A stretch of 64,000 nucleotides of DNA from NCBI GenBank assembly GCA_016290385.1, contig JAEETO010000002.1, positions 19,057-83,056 of the forward strand, read 5' to 3'. Made by a program: the position numbers and the translations under genes. A model generated the notes under the pieces. The model made no database searches. It was given only the letters and a program-made list of their open reading frames with translations, and was not told the DNA's origin. Below are positions 52,734 through 61,830 of this stretch, piece by piece. This DNA comes from Bacteroidales bacterium (GTDB taxonomy: Bacteria; Bacteroidota; Bacteroidia; Bacteroidales; UBA932). Position 1 is the first letter of the stretch; each line of letters opens with the position of its first letter.

Positions 52734-52768
52734 CAGGCTGATGGCCTGCTTTTTTCGTGGAGCAGCGC
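52734..52768 (+). repeat. Duplicate of the tRNA-Ala terminator segment
   Basis: CAGGC-TGATG-GCCTG-CTTTTTT and the following GGAGCAGCGC repeat the sequence at 52637-52671 with two or three changes. A GC hairpin (CGCGCC/GGCGCG, 52716-52730) precedes it. It reaches the stop of the methyltransferase gene, so it may be a duplication of the tRNA 3' region. Confidence 0.65.
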
Positions 52769-53700
52769 TATTTTTTCCGCGCAACGATTCTGTCATATTC
52801 CTGAAGATGGCCGTCAACGGTAAAGAGCATCAGCCAGCCGCTGACAGCGTTGATCATGACGTCCGGGGCGAAGTGGCGCTGGCAGAAGCGCAAGAAGCGC
52901 GGATGCATGAAAGCGTAGCATGCCACGCGGTCCAGCCTGCGCAGGGTCGGCCGGATCTGCTGCGTCACGTCGCAGATTTCGATATCCCCGAAACCATGTT
53001 TCTCAAGATATAGAGGAATATTGCCGATATACTGGTCTTTCGTCGTGACGCGCATCCCGGCGCAAGCGATGGAAGTGAAGCGGCGCTCGAACTCGGTCAT
53101 CTGCTCCTGCGGCTTGGTGTTGTAGCCGTCGAAAATGACCAGCCAGCCGCCCGGTTTCAGGACCTTGCTGCATTCGGCGATGACACGCTCCTTGCTATGG
53201 GCATAGCAGATGGTTTCCACCCCGTAAACCAAATCGAAGGAATTCTCCGGGAAAAGCGAAAGGTCGCTGTAATCGCCTTCCACCAGTTTCACGTTCCTGG
53301 GCGCCCTGTTCTTCAGGAAACCACGCCCGGGAAGGTCCAGGGCGGTGAAATGCTGTTCAGGGTGCCTTTTGGCGAGATAACGGGTGTTCCCGATCCTGCC
53401 CGCACCTACTTCCAGAATGTTCATCGGCTCTGTACCGATATAACGCTCCACGAACTGCGCCGGCTTGAGCAGGTCTTCCTTGTGATAGAAACCGTCGTCG
53501 GAAAGCCCCATGTGAATGGTCCTGCCCATGAACAGGCGATAGGCAAAATCAGAGAGCCTGTAATATCTCCCTACATCTTCAGGATCCGTACGCGCCTCCA
53601 GCAGGGCATCCAGGTCGAAGAAATTGCCCATGATCCGGAGACGATCCTCGATCTCCTGTTCCTGCATTGTCTTTTTCATAGCTACGCTATTGTCATTCAA
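52768..53700 (-). CDS. Class I SAM-dependent methyltransferase
   Basis: A 310-residue methyltransferase with motif I at MNILEVGAGRIGNTRYLA (about 94-111), an acidic motif at VEGDYSDLSLF and motif III near LKPGGWLVIFDGYN. The wording resembles the UbiE/sterol-type small-molecule methyltransferases. The substrate is unknown. The ATG overlaps the upstream transporter gene by 8 bases, and the first 25 residues are not conserved in look, so a start at a later Met (MQEQEIEDRL) is possible. Last gene of a minus-strand run. Confidence 0.85.
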   Translation of the reverse strand: MNDNSVAMKKTMQEQEIEDRLRIMGNFFDLDALLEARTDPEDVGRYYRLSDFAYRLFMGRTIHMGLSDDGFYHKEDLLKPAQFVERYIGTEPMNILEVGAGRIGNTRYLAKRHPEQHFTALDLPGRGFLKNRAPRNVKLVEGDYSDLSLFPENSFDLVYGVETICYAHSKERVIAECSKVLKPGGWLVIFDGYNTKPQEQMTEFERRFTSIACAGMRVTTKDQYIGNIPLYLEKHGFGDIEICDVTQQIRPTLRRLDRVACYAFMHPRFLRFCQRHFAPDVMINAVSGWLMLFTVDGHLQEYDRIVARKK

Positions 53701-54649
53701 GTGGTTTCTTCGAGCGGTTGAAGAAGAAGGCGACGGTCAGGCCGGAAATGATGTGCCAGACACCCCACCAGGCCGTAATGACCAGCATGCCGCCATGGGG
53801 CGGAAGCGAGGCAAAGATCGACGTGCCGAGCAACAGCACCAGGCCGAGGCCGGAATTCTGGATGCCTGTCTCAATGGTCAGCGTGCGGCGGTCGCGGCGC
53901 GGCAGCTTGAAGATGGAAGCCATGCTGAAACCCGTGCTCAACGCCAGCAGGTTGTGGACCAGCACGATCACGAAGATATACTTGATGCATTTGAGGAAGG
54001 CGTCCATGTTGCCCATGAAGGAAAGGATCACCATCACCAGGAAGAAGACCACGCTTACATACTGGAAAGGCTTCTTCAGCTTATCAGCCACTTTCGGCAG
54101 ATAGTGAGAAGTCAGGATACCCAGCGTCAAGGGGATGCCGAGCAGGATGAAAATGGTCTTGAATACATCCCAGAGCGGAATCGTCAGATAAGGCACTTCC
54201 CCATGGACGGCCGCGAACTTCAGGAAGAGGTTGCCGTAGAGCCAGAAATTGAAGGGTGTCATGAAGACGGCCAGCGCCGTGCTGATCGCCGTCAGGCAGA
54301 CCGACAGCTCGATGTTCGCCTTCGAGAGCGAGCTGATGAAGTTGGAGATGTTGCCGCCCGGGCAGGAAGCCACGAGGATCATACCCAAAGCCATTGTCCA
54401 GGAGATCCAGCCCGCCTTGTCCATCAGCAGCGCCAGCAGGAAGGTCAGGAGCGGCAGCAGGATGAGCTGGCAGCATACTCCGACTACCACGGACTTGGGC
54501 TTCTTGAAGACATCGACGAACATGTGCGGCTTGATGCCGAGCGCCACGCCATACATCACGAAGGCAAGGACGATATTGATGGTGTTCATGCCCCCCGCAT
54601 TCAGGGTTACATTGATGGCGTCAATGGCCGATTCGATTTCAGGTTTCAT
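53693..54649 (-). CDS. Bile acid:sodium symporter (BASS) family transporter
   Basis: A 318-residue polytopic membrane protein of nine to ten TM segments. Family marks are ILVASCPGGNISNFISSLSKANIELSV with its Pro-Gly-Gly and Asn, and TIETGIQNSGLGLVLL with the crossover Gly-x-Gln-Asn. It imports an organic anion with sodium; bile acid is only one possible substrate. The start is MKPEIESAID at 54649; a longer reading goes into the tonB-like gene. It begins 7 bases after that gene and overlaps the methyltransferase by 8. Confidence 0.92.
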   Translation of the reverse strand: MKPEIESAIDAINVTLNAGGMNTINIVLAFVMYGVALGIKPHMFVDVFKKPKSVVVGVCCQLILLPLLTFLLALLMDKAGWISWTMALGMILVASCPGGNISNFISSLSKANIELSVCLTAISTALAVFMTPFNFWLYGNLFLKFAAVHGEVPYLTIPLWDVFKTIFILLGIPLTLGILTSHYLPKVADKLKKPFQYVSVVFFLVMVILSFMGNMDAFLKCIKYIFVIVLVHNLLALSTGFSMASIFKLPRRDRRTLTIETGIQNSGLGLVLLLGTSIFASLPPHGGMLVITAWWGVWHIISGLTVAFFFNRSKKPLE

Positions 54650-54656
54650 TCGTATA

Positions 54657-55391
54657 TTACTGTGCGATAAATCTATAAAGTATCCAGCCAGGCTGGGATT
54701 TGACATTTTCGGAGATGGCGGAGAAACGCGAGCGCTTGGCGGCGTCGACCGCGAAGGAATGGAGCGATGCATCGGCCGAAGAATCTTCGACCCGGACCTT
54801 CGCCGCCGTCACACGCCCTGCCTGGTTCACCACGATATCGACCAGCACGTCACCGGCGCCGTAGCCCTTGTAGGCCGGCACCGGCAGGTTCAGGGCCTTG
54901 CGGCCCTCCACCTCGTATGAAATCACCGACGGACCCTGGAAAGCGTGCTCCGGCTCCTTCGCCTCCTCCCCTTTCGGGTTCTGGTTCAAGTCCACCGCTT
55001 CCTCGGCAGCCTTCTGCGCCATGGCATCGCGCTTCGACGCGTCGAGCTTGCGCTGCAGCTCTTTTGCCTCGTCGTAAACCTCGGATGGATTCTTGAAACG
55101 GTCGTCCTTGAGCTTGCTGCCCGCATCCACGGCGACGTTGCGGATACGCTGCTGCGGCTGCCGGGCCAGCTGGTCCTCCAGATTCCGGGCCACCTGCTCC
55201 TGCAATTCCACCTCCCGCTGGAGCTTCTCCAGCTCTTCCTGTTTCGTAAAATCAAGTACGAAAGACGTCTCGGTCGAAGCCACATGGCCGATCGAGACCA
55301 CCAGCAGGACGATCAGGACGGCTAAATGAAACACCAGGGTCGTGTAGAAACCGACCCGGTCCTCCTTGTTCCTGCCGCCCCAGAACTTCAT
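54657..55391 (-). CDS. TonB/TolA-like envelope protein
   Basis: A 244-residue protein with a short cytoplasmic start, one TM segment (TTLVFHLAVLIVLLVVSIG, about 17-36), a long charged coiled coil (about 50-145, EELEKLQREVELQEQVARN) and a C-terminal TonB-like domain (about 165-244: NLPVPAYKGYGAGDVLVDIVV). It should span the periplasm and carry energy from ExbB/ExbD to outer-membrane receptors. The ExbB/ExbD genes are 5 kb away, not adjacent. It directly abuts udk with no intergenic base. Confidence 0.87.
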   Translation of the reverse strand: MKFWGGRNKEDRVGFYTTLVFHLAVLIVLLVVSIGHVASTETSFVLDFTKQEELEKLQREVELQEQVARNLEDQLARQPQQRIRNVAVDAGSKLKDDRFKNPSEVYDEAKELQRKLDASKRDAMAQKAAEEAVDLNQNPKGEEAKEPEHAFQGPSVISYEVEGRKALNLPVPAYKGYGAGDVLVDIVVNQAGRVTAAKVRVEDSSADASLHSFAVDAAKRSRFSAISENVKSQPGWILYRFIAQ

Positions 55392-56018
55392 CTACTCCTG
55401 TTCTTTTTCGCGGGCCATCTTCCGTACGCCCGAAAGGAGCACGTTGATCGCCACCTTGTTATGTCCGCCCTGCGGAACGATGATATCGGCATAGCGCTTG
55501 CTCGGCGCGATGAACTGCAGGTACATCGGCTTGACCGTCTTCGTGTAGCGGTCGATCACCCACTCCACGTTCTTGCCGCGCTCCACGATGTCGCGCGTGA
55601 TGACCCGCATGAGCCGGTCGTCGTCGTCGGCATCCACGAACACCTTGATGTCAAGCTCGTCCATCAACTCCTTGCAGGTAAAGATAAGGATGCCCTCCAC
55701 AATGATGATATCGGCCGGCTCGACATGCACCGTTTCGGGCTGCCGGGTGCAGGTAATGTACGAATAGGTGGGCTCGTCGATGGCCTTGCCCGCCTTGAGG
55801 TCGCGAAGCTGCGCCACCAGCAATTTCCAGTCGATGGAATCCGGGTGGTCGAAGTTCAGGGCCTGCCGCTCCTCCATGGGAAGATGGCCCTGGTCCTTGT
55901 AGTAGGAGTCCTGCGGGATTACCACCACGTCTTCATGCGGCTGCATCCTGCGTGCAATCTCCTTGACAACCGTTGTCTTGCCGGAGCCGGAGCCCCCTGC
56001 GATGCCGATAACCAACAT
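55392..56018 (-). CDS. udk: Uridine kinase
   Basis: A 208-residue P-loop nucleoside kinase phosphorylating uridine and cytidine. Walker A is GIAGGSGSGKTTV (6-18), followed by PQDSYYKDQGHLPMEER, NFDHPDSIDW, IIIVEGILIF and DADDDDRLMRVITRD, all typical of Udk. The length is normal. It lies between asnS (27 bases upstream) and the tonB-like gene, in an operon that looks like ordinary housekeeping packing. Confidence 0.96.
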   Translation of the reverse strand: MLVIGIAGGSGSGKTTVVKEIARRMQPHEDVVVIPQDSYYKDQGHLPMEERQALNFDHPDSIDWKLLVAQLRDLKAGKAIDEPTYSYITCTRQPETVHVEPADIIIVEGILIFTCKELMDELDIKVFVDADDDDRLMRVITRDIVERGKNVEWVIDRYTKTVKPMYLQFIAPSKRYADIIVPQGGHNKVAINVLLSGVRKMAREKEQE

Positions 56019-56045
56019 AGTTTTGTGTTTAAGTATTAGTAAGGT

Positions 56046-57425
56046 TTAGAAATCTGCCGTCTTGGGCGTACGCGGGAACGGGATCACGTCGCGGATGTTG
56101 CTCATGCCGGTGACAAAGAGCAGCAGGCGCTCGAAACCGAGGCCGAAGCCGCTGTGCGGGCAGGTACCGAAGCGGCGGGTGTCGATGTACCACCAGAGGT
56201 TGGTGGTGTCCATGTGCAGCTCTTCGATGCGGCGGTTCAGCTTTTCGAGCGAAGCCTCGCGCTCGCTGCCACCGATGATCTCGCCGATCTTCGGGAAGAG
56301 CACGTCGGTGCCCCGGACGGTCTTGCCATCGTCGTTCTGCTTCATGTAGAAGGCCTTGATGTCTTTCGGATAGTCGGTCAGGATCACAGGCTTGCCGAAA
56401 TGCTTCTCCACGAGATAGCGCTCATGCTCGCTCTGCAGGTCCACACCCCAGGACACGGGGAATTCGAACTTCTGGCCGCTCGCTTCGAGGATCTTGATGC
56501 CCTCGGTATAGGTCAGCCGCACGAAATCGGTGGAAACGACACTCTTGAGGCGCCCGATGAGTTCCGGATCGATCATCTTGTTCAGGAAGGCCAGATCGTC
56601 CTGGCAGTTGTCCAGCGCATACTGCACCAGATATTTGATGAATTCTTCTTCGAGATCCATCAGGTCATTCACGTCATAGAAGGCCATCTCCGGCTCAACC
56701 ATCCAGAATTCGGCCAGGTGGCGGGGCGTATTGGAGTTCTCCGCACGGAAGGTCGGTCCGAACGTATAGATGCAGCCCAGGGCCGTTGCACCCAGTTCAC
56801 CTTCCAGCTGGCCGCTCACGGTCAGGGAAGTCTGGCGCCCGAAGAAATCCTGGCTGTAGTCGATCTTGCCGTCCTCGGTACGCGGCAGATTGTCGAGGTC
56901 GAGCGTCGTGACCTGGAACATCTCGCCGGCACCCTCGCAGTCGCTTGCCGTGATCAGCGGGGTATGGAGATAGAAGAATCCCTTGTCATTGAAGAATTTA
57001 TGGATGGCGAAAGCCATCGCGTGGCGGATGCGGAGCACGGCGCCGAAAGTGTTCGTGCGCGGGCGCAGGTGCGCAATCTCGCGCAGGAATTCCATGCTGT
57101 GACCTTTCTTCTGCAACGGGTAACTCTCCACGTCGGCCGTGCCGTAGACCTCAATCTCACGGGCCTGGACCTCTACGGCCTGGCCGCTGCCCATCGACGG
57201 CACCAGGTCGCCCTTCACGCACAGGCAGGCGCCCGTGGTAATCTGTTTCATCAGCGACTCGTCGAACTTCTGCAAGTCGCAGACTACCTGGATATTGTTG
57301 ATCGTCGAGCCATCGTTGAGCGCGATGAACGCCACGTTCTTGTTGCCACGTTTGGTGCGGACCCATCCCTTCACCACGATATCCTGCCGGGGCTGTCCGC
57401 TCAAATAATCCTTGATTCTTTCCAT
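56046..57425 (-). CDS. asnS: Asparaginyl-tRNA synthetase
   Basis: A 459-residue class IIb synthetase. An N-terminal OB-fold anticodon-binding domain (about 14-105: [20 protein letters not shown]) precedes the catalytic core with motif 1 ([25 protein letters not shown]), motif 2 ([24 protein letters not shown]) and motif 3 ([15 protein letters not shown]). The Asn specificity over Asp is supported by [12 protein letters not shown] and by the length. It is followed 27 bases later by udk. Confidence 0.96.
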   Translation of the reverse strand: MERIKDYLSGQPRQDIVVKGWVRTKRGNKNVAFIALNDGSTINNIQVVCDLQKFDESLMKQITTGACLCVKGDLVPSMGSGQAVEVQAREIEVYGTADVESYPLQKKGHSMEFLREIAHLRPRTNTFGAVLRIRHAMAFAIHKFFNDKGFFYLHTPLITASDCEGAGEMFQVTTLDLDNLPRTEDGKIDYSQDFFGRQTSLTVSGQLEGELGATALGCIYTFGPTFRAENSNTPRHLAEFWMVEPEMAFYDVNDLMDLEEEFIKYLVQYALDNCQDDLAFLNKMIDPELIGRLKSVVSTDFVRLTYTEGIKILEASGQKFEFPVSWGVDLQSEHERYLVEKHFGKPVILTDYPKDIKAFYMKQNDDGKTVRGTDVLFPKIGEIIGGSEREASLEKLNRRIEELHMDTTNLWWYIDTRRFGTCPHSGFGLGFERLLLFVTGMSNIRDVIPFPRTPKTADF

Positions 57426-57435
57426 TGTATATAAT

Positions 57436-58977
57436 TTACCATTTGATAATATCCGATGCTTCGCTTTCGTTCCAGCACTTGTCGACGACCGTCACGACGT
57501 AGCGGTGATGGCCGTTGCGCCTTTCGGAAGGCTTGAAGTGCGTATCGCGCGTAATCTTTACGATGGCGCTGCTGCGCGTCAGGTCAACGGGGTCGCCTTC
57601 TTCAAAGCGGTACACCACATAGAAATGCGGCTGCTGCAGCACGTCGTCGGTCTCTGCCGGCGTCCAGGAGATTCCTTTGCCGGAGGCCTTCACCGAGACG
57701 ACAGGCTCAGGTGCAATCGCGTCGATGTCAGTATAAGCGGGAATCAGGGCCAGGTCGCGCTGATAGACCGTACGCAGGGAATCCTGCAGAACGAAAGGCT
57801 TGGTGTCTGCCGGAAGAGGCCGGGGCTCGTACCAGGGCTGCGCCTGCGGCGCCAGCGACCAGCCGGGCCACCACACGTTGCCATCGACGTTCGGCAAGTC
57901 GCGGACCAGCTCCATCTTGCGGGCCGTCTGCGTCACGGCCGGATCGTCCAGATCGGGCGCACTGAAAGTCGAAATGCTCTGGCCTATATAGAGTTGTCCC
58001 TTGTAATTCTGGTCGTTCCACCAGTGGATCAGCACATCATAGTCGGCAGCGGCGAAGCCGATGCGCCAGTAGAGCTGCGGGACAATATAATCGATATAAC
58101 CTTTTTCTGCCCAGGCCGGAACGTCGGCGAACAACTGCTCATAGTTCGAGAGGCCGTTGGTGTCGCTGCCGCTTCCGTCAGGCGTATCTTTCTTGTTGCG
58201 GTGGATGCCGAAAGGCGAGATGCCGAACCGGACCCACGGCTTGATGGCCTTGATGGTGTCGTTGATCTGGTGGATCAGCGTCTCCACATTGTGCCGGCGC
58301 CAGTCGTTCTTCTGCCAGTACTCGAAACCCTGGGAAGCGGCGTATCTGGTAAATGAGGCATCATCGTGGAATTCCTCGAAGCCATTGGGATAGGGATAGA
58401 AATAGTCGTCGAAATGGATGGCGTCGACATCGTAACGCGTCACGATGTCGGCGATCACGCGCACCGTGTGCGCGATGGATTCCGGTTCACCCGGATCGAA
58501 ATAGAGCTGCTTCCCGTAGCGCTTGAAAATCTCCGGTTTCTTGAAATAGAGATGATCGGGATGCAACTGTTCCTGGTCGTTGGAAGTCACCCGGTACGGG
58601 TTCAGCCAGGCATGCAGTTCCATGCCGCGGGCATGGCACTGCTCGATCATGAATTGGAGAGGATCCCAGAAGGGATCGGGGGCGACGCCCTGCTCACCGG
58701 TCAAGAAGCGGGTCCAGGGTTCGATGTCCGAAGCATAGAAAGCATCGGCCTGCGGACGGACCTGGAAGATCACGGCGTTGCAGCCCATGTCCTGCAGGCT
58801 GTCGAGCGTGGCGGTAAACCATTGCTGGATCTGCTCGCGCGAAAGCGTCTTGATCTGCTGGTTGCCGACGATGTGCAGCCAGGCTCCGCGGAATTCGCGC
58901 TTGGGCAGTTCCTGCGAAAAAGCAGGAACTGCCACAGTCAGCGCGATCAGACAAAGGGAGAGAAAGCGTCTCATCAA
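57436..58977 (-). CDS. Family 10-like glycosyl hydrolase (GHL10/YngK type), secreted
   Basis: A 513-residue secreted protein with a signal peptide (about 1-21). The glycosyl-hydrolase-like 10 domain (about 25-340) shows [54 protein letters not shown] and [15 protein letters not shown]-terminal fibronectin-like domain (about 400-510) follows. Substrate unknown; family members act on peptidoglycan or polysaccharide. Two adjacent Met codons open the reading frame. It lies between alkaline phosphatase and asnS. Confidence 0.88.
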   Translation of the reverse strand: MMRRFLSLCLIALTVAVPAFSQELPKREFRGAWLHIVGNQQIKTLSREQIQQWFTATLDSLQDMGCNAVIFQVRPQADAFYASDIEPWTRFLTGEQGVAPDPFWDPLQFMIEQCHARGMELHAWLNPYRVTSNDQEQLHPDHLYFKKPEIFKRYGKQLYFDPGEPESIAHTVRVIADIVTRYDVDAIHFDDYFYPYPNGFEEFHDDASFTRYAASQGFEYWQKNDWRRHNVETLIHQINDTIKAIKPWVRFGISPFGIHRNKKDTPDGSGSDTNGLSNYEQLFADVPAWAEKGYIDYIVPQLYWRIGFAAADYDVLIHWWNDQNYKGQLYIGQSISTFSAPDLDDPAVTQTARKMELVRDLPNVDGNVWWPGWSLAPQAQPWYEPRPLPADTKPFVLQDSLRTVYQRDLALIPAYTDIDAIAPEPVVSVKASGKGISWTPAETDDVLQQPHFYVVYRFEEGDPVDLTRSSAIVKITRDTHFKPSERRNGHHRYVVTVVDKCWNESEASDIIKW

Positions 58978-58983
58978 TATAAC

Positions 58984-60204
58984 TTAATAGGCTACGCCCA
59001 TGGCGGCGCAGATCTTCTTGGGGATGTCGGTATTGTCCTGACGTCCGGCAAACCGTTCGGCACCCACGCCCTTGGCCCAGACCGGAACCGGTCCGCCACA
59101 GTGGGAATAGGTCGTCCAGCCCACGCGGGCCTTTTCATTGACGCTGTCGATGGCCTTGGGACTGTTCATGTATTCGTCCACGCTGGTCGAAGCCGACGTG
59201 TTCTTGATGTCGTCGACCACGGTCAGGTCGTAGGTATATCCCTGACGGCCCAGGGCGAGGCCGCCGGTCTCGTGGTCGGCGGTCACCACGATCAGGGTCT
59301 CGTCGGGATGCTTCTCATAGAAAGCGTTCGCCACGGCAATGGCCTGGTCGAAGTCGAGGACTTCGAAGATGGTACCGGCTAGGTCCTGGCTGTGCGCGGC
59401 CCAGTCGATCAGGCCGCCTTCCGCCATCAGGAAGAATCCCTTCGGGTTGCGTTCCAGCACGGTAATGGCTGCATCGACGATCTGCGGCAGCGTCAGGGCA
59501 CCTTCGGGACGGCCGAGGGCATAGGGGCAGATATCTTCGGAGCCTTCCTTGCTGATCAGCACAATGTGGCTGGAATCTTTCTTGGCCTTGAAATCCTCAT
59601 AGCCGCAGGCAAGCGTATATTCTCCCTCGGGAATCATGTCCCAGAGCGCAACTTCCGCATCGCCCTCCTTGCCTTTCGGATGGTAGAGGCCGCCGCCGGC
59701 AAAGAATTCAAAGCCGGCGCCGGGAAGTTCCTTGCCGATCTCATAGTAGTTGCCGCGCTTGATGTTGTGGCCGAAGAAAGCGGCCGGCGTGGCATGGTTG
59801 ATCGGCGTGGTCGACATCACACCCACACTGAAACCGGCATCGTGGATCTTGTGGGAAATCGGCGTCAGGAGGGTCGTGGAGTCCGGAGCTATGCACAGCA
59901 TGCCGTTTTTGGTCTTCTCACCGGTCGCCAGTGCGGTTCCGGCTGCAGACGAGTCGGTGATGATGTTGCTGGCAGAGAAAGTCGTGGCCAGTCCCAACAC
60001 CGGGAACTGGGTGAAGCAGAGCGGATCCATGCCGATCACGCCACGTTCCTGGGCCAGATAGGCCTCAGCAGCTGCCACATGGGTAAAGCCCATGCCGTCG
60101 CCGATGAAGTAAAAGACATACTTCGCATGTTTTTCCTGCGGCGTGCAGGAGACCGCCATGAAAAGCAGGGCGGCCGCTGCCAAAACGTTGATGATTCTCT
60201 TCAT
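58984..60204 (-). CDS. Alkaline phosphatase lipoprotein
   Basis: A 406-residue lipoprotein (lipobox AVSC, Cys 20) of the alkaline phosphatase superfamily. The metal-binding FIGDGMG block (about 33-39) and nucleophile S85 in TDSSAAGTALATG are seen, with MAEGGLIDWAAHSQD and VVTADHETGG for the other metal ligands. It releases phosphate from monoesters in the periplasm. The start is MKRIINVLAA at 60204; the upstream in-frame reading runs back to the ExbD terminator. It lies 6 bases upstream of the GHL10 gene. Confidence 0.94.
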   Translation of the reverse strand: MKRIINVLAAAALLFMAVSCTPQEKHAKYVFYFIGDGMGFTHVAAAEAYLAQERGVIGMDPLCFTQFPVLGLATTFSASNIITDSSAAGTALATGEKTKNGMLCIAPDSTTLLTPISHKIHDAGFSVGVMSTTPINHATPAAFFGHNIKRGNYYEIGKELPGAGFEFFAGGGLYHPKGKEGDAEVALWDMIPEGEYTLACGYEDFKAKKDSSHIVLISKEGSEDICPYALGRPEGALTLPQIVDAAITVLERNPKGFFLMAEGGLIDWAAHSQDLAGTIFEVLDFDQAIAVANAFYEKHPDETLIVVTADHETGGLALGRQGYTYDLTVVDDIKNTSASTSVDEYMNSPKAIDSVNEKARVGWTTYSHCGGPVPVWAKGVGAERFAGRQDNTDIPKKICAAMGVAY

Positions 60205-60225
60205 TTCGATTTGTCTGACAGATAA

Positions 60226-60256
60226 AAGAAAGGGTGGCACGAAACCACCCTTTCTT
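60226..60256 (-). terminator. Terminator of the ExbB/ExbD operon
   Basis: A perfect 12-bp stem, AAGAAAGGGTGG (60226-60237) with CCACCCTTTCTT (60245-60256), around a 7-base loop, followed on the minus strand by T-rich sequence. Confidence 0.85.
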
Positions 60257-60271
60257 CAGTTCAAGCGTTCG

Positions 60272-60754
60272 CTATTTCTGAGCGCCTTTGCGCGCACCAT
60301 ACATGATCTTCAATGCCGAGCAGCGACGGAGCTCCTGCTTCACGTCTGTGATGATACCCATGCGGGTGTCTTTGTCGGCCTTGATGTTGACCTGCATGAA
60401 CGGACGGTCGACCTCGGACATTTTCTCACGTTCTGCGGCGATAAAGTCGCGGATCGGGCTGAGGTCGTTGTTGTCCTTCACGATAACGTCGTTGAGCTGG
60501 ATACGGGAATCCGTACCGTACTCTTTCTGGTACTGCTGCGAGGGCGTTCCAATATAGATATAGGTAGCCAGGTCCTTCCGGTCGAGCTTCGCAATCTCGG
60601 TCGCCATTGGGGTGGTGACACGGACTTTCGTCTCGTTCTGACGCATGGAGGTACACACCATGAAGAACATCAGGATGATGAACACGATGTCCGGCAGGGA
60701 CGAGGTATTCATCTGCGGAAGTTCACCTTTGTTTTCTTTGATGAATTTAGCCAT
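60272..60754 (-). CDS. Biopolymer transporter ExbD/TolR, second copy
   Basis: A 160-residue ExbD-family protein with the N-terminal motif MNTSSLPDIVFIILMFFMV (TM segment with the conserved Asp for proton use), then a periplasmic domain ending in an ExbD-like alpha/beta region (FMQVNIKADKDTRMG). It works with the upstream ExbB in energising TonB-dependent uptake. It starts 11 bases after the first ExbD. The terminator at 60226 ends the operon. Confidence 0.93.
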   Translation of the reverse strand: MAKFIKENKGELPQMNTSSLPDIVFIILMFFMVCTSMRQNETKVRVTTPMATEIAKLDRKDLATYIYIGTPSQQYQKEYGTDSRIQLNDVIVKDNNDLSPIRDFIAAEREKMSEVDRPFMQVNIKADKDTRMGIITDVKQELRRCSALKIMYGARKGAQK

Positions 60755-60765
60755 ACTGAATTCTC

Positions 60766-61344
60766 CTATTTCTTCTTGACGTCCTTAGGTTCCGCTTCGG
60801 AGATCTTCTGCGGGATGGCCTTGCGGACCATTTCCTGCTGATCTTCGCTCAGTTTGGAATACTTCTTTCCGAAGGTCTTCATCGAGAAATCGTCACGGAG
60901 TTCGTTGATGGCCTTGATCAGCTCGTTCTGGACGGTGATATAGGCCTGGTACGTCGTACCGCGGTCGTTCTGCAACGAAATGACGCCTTTGGAAACGGGA
61001 ACCGGTCCGAGACCCGGGATATCCTGGATTTCCTTTTCAGGAAGGTTCGGGTCGTCGTAAGGGTTGGTCATGAATTCTTTGATCTTGTCCTTCAGCTGGC
61101 TGACATCCATCGGTTGACTGCCGGCCAACAATCTGTCGTTGGAATTGATCTTCACCTGGATGATATTCCGACGATTGACCTTCAAGTCCTCCATCTTCTG
61201 ATCTTCAGGAGGGATGGGCGGAAGGAGACGGGAGATACCCTCCTCCTTGTCCATCGTGGTCACCATCAAGAAGAATATCAGCGCGATGAACGCAATATCC
61301 GCCATAGATGAGCCGTTGATTTCAGGAACCTTTTTCTTAGCCAT
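60766..61344 (-). CDS. Biopolymer transporter ExbD/TolR, first copy
   Basis: A 192-residue ExbD-family protein with MADIAFIALIFFLMVTTMD at the N-terminus (conserved Asp in the TM), a periplasmic domain with RRNIIQVKINSNDRLLA, and a long C-terminal charged stretch. It differs from the second copy, so they are not simple duplicates. Double ExbD genes after ExbB are common in Bacteroidota. It lies 11 bases after the small membrane protein. Confidence 0.93.
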   Translation of the reverse strand: MAKKKVPEINGSSMADIAFIALIFFLMVTTMDKEEGISRLLPPIPPEDQKMEDLKVNRRNIIQVKINSNDRLLAGSQPMDVSQLKDKIKEFMTNPYDDPNLPEKEIQDIPGLGPVPVSKGVISLQNDRGTTYQAYITVQNELIKAINELRDDFSMKTFGKKYSKLSEDQQEMVRKAIPQKISEAEPKDVKKK

Positions 61345-61355
61345 ACTTCAGATAC

Positions 61356-61796
61356 TTATTTTTTCACAGCCTTGCGGATGGCACTCCAGCACAGCGACAC
61401 GATAGCGGCGCCGACCATGAGGTAGGTTACAAACAAAACTGCGTCAGCGAACTTGAAGTCGCTGGGTTTGACAGTGGCCTTGGTCTCGATCGGCGTACCA
61501 GGAGCAAGCAACCATGCTCCACCGACGATCACGACGACAGCCAAGATGAGAATGATCAGCCGTAGCAGCTTCTTCTTGCTCTTGAAGGCTCCGAAGAGCG
61601 GGAAGAGCAAGGTCACGCAGAGCGCCAGGAAGAGGAGGCAATAGATCCAATACAAGAAGGTATCGAGGGGAGCGCTGTCGGTCGTGGTCGGCTTGGCCGT
61701 GAACACGATGACAAAGAGCACCAGCGACACCAGGAAGAGGACCAATTCCAGGATCTTCCAAGGCCTGTTCTCTCTTTTTTCGTTCGTTTCTTTCAT
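61356..61796 (-). CDS. Small polytopic membrane protein in the Exb operon
   Basis: A 146-residue protein of unknown function with about four TM segments (about 14-32, 47-66, 77-97 and 117-138) and a basic, hydrophilic N-terminus. It lies between ExbB and the first ExbD, on the same transcript (34 bases after ExbB). A conserved ExbB/ExbD accessory is a reasonable guess from position only. I do not recognise a domain. Confidence 0.8.
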   Translation of the reverse strand: MKETNEKRENRPWKILELVLFLVSLVLFVIVFTAKPTTTDSAPLDTFLYWIYCLLFLALCVTLLFPLFGAFKSKKKLLRLIILILAVVVIVGGAWLLAPGTPIETKATVKPSDFKFADAVLFVTYLMVGAAIVSLCWSAIRKAVKK

Positions 61797-61830
61797 AACA
61801 AAATCAGTGAAAAGGTTGGTGTTTTGTTAC

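Noticed and set aside
60226..60256. Hairpin containing CACGAAA, similar to the dispersed repeat
   Set aside because: Only the loop resembles the repeat; stem and flanks differ. It is an ordinary terminator after the ExbD gene.
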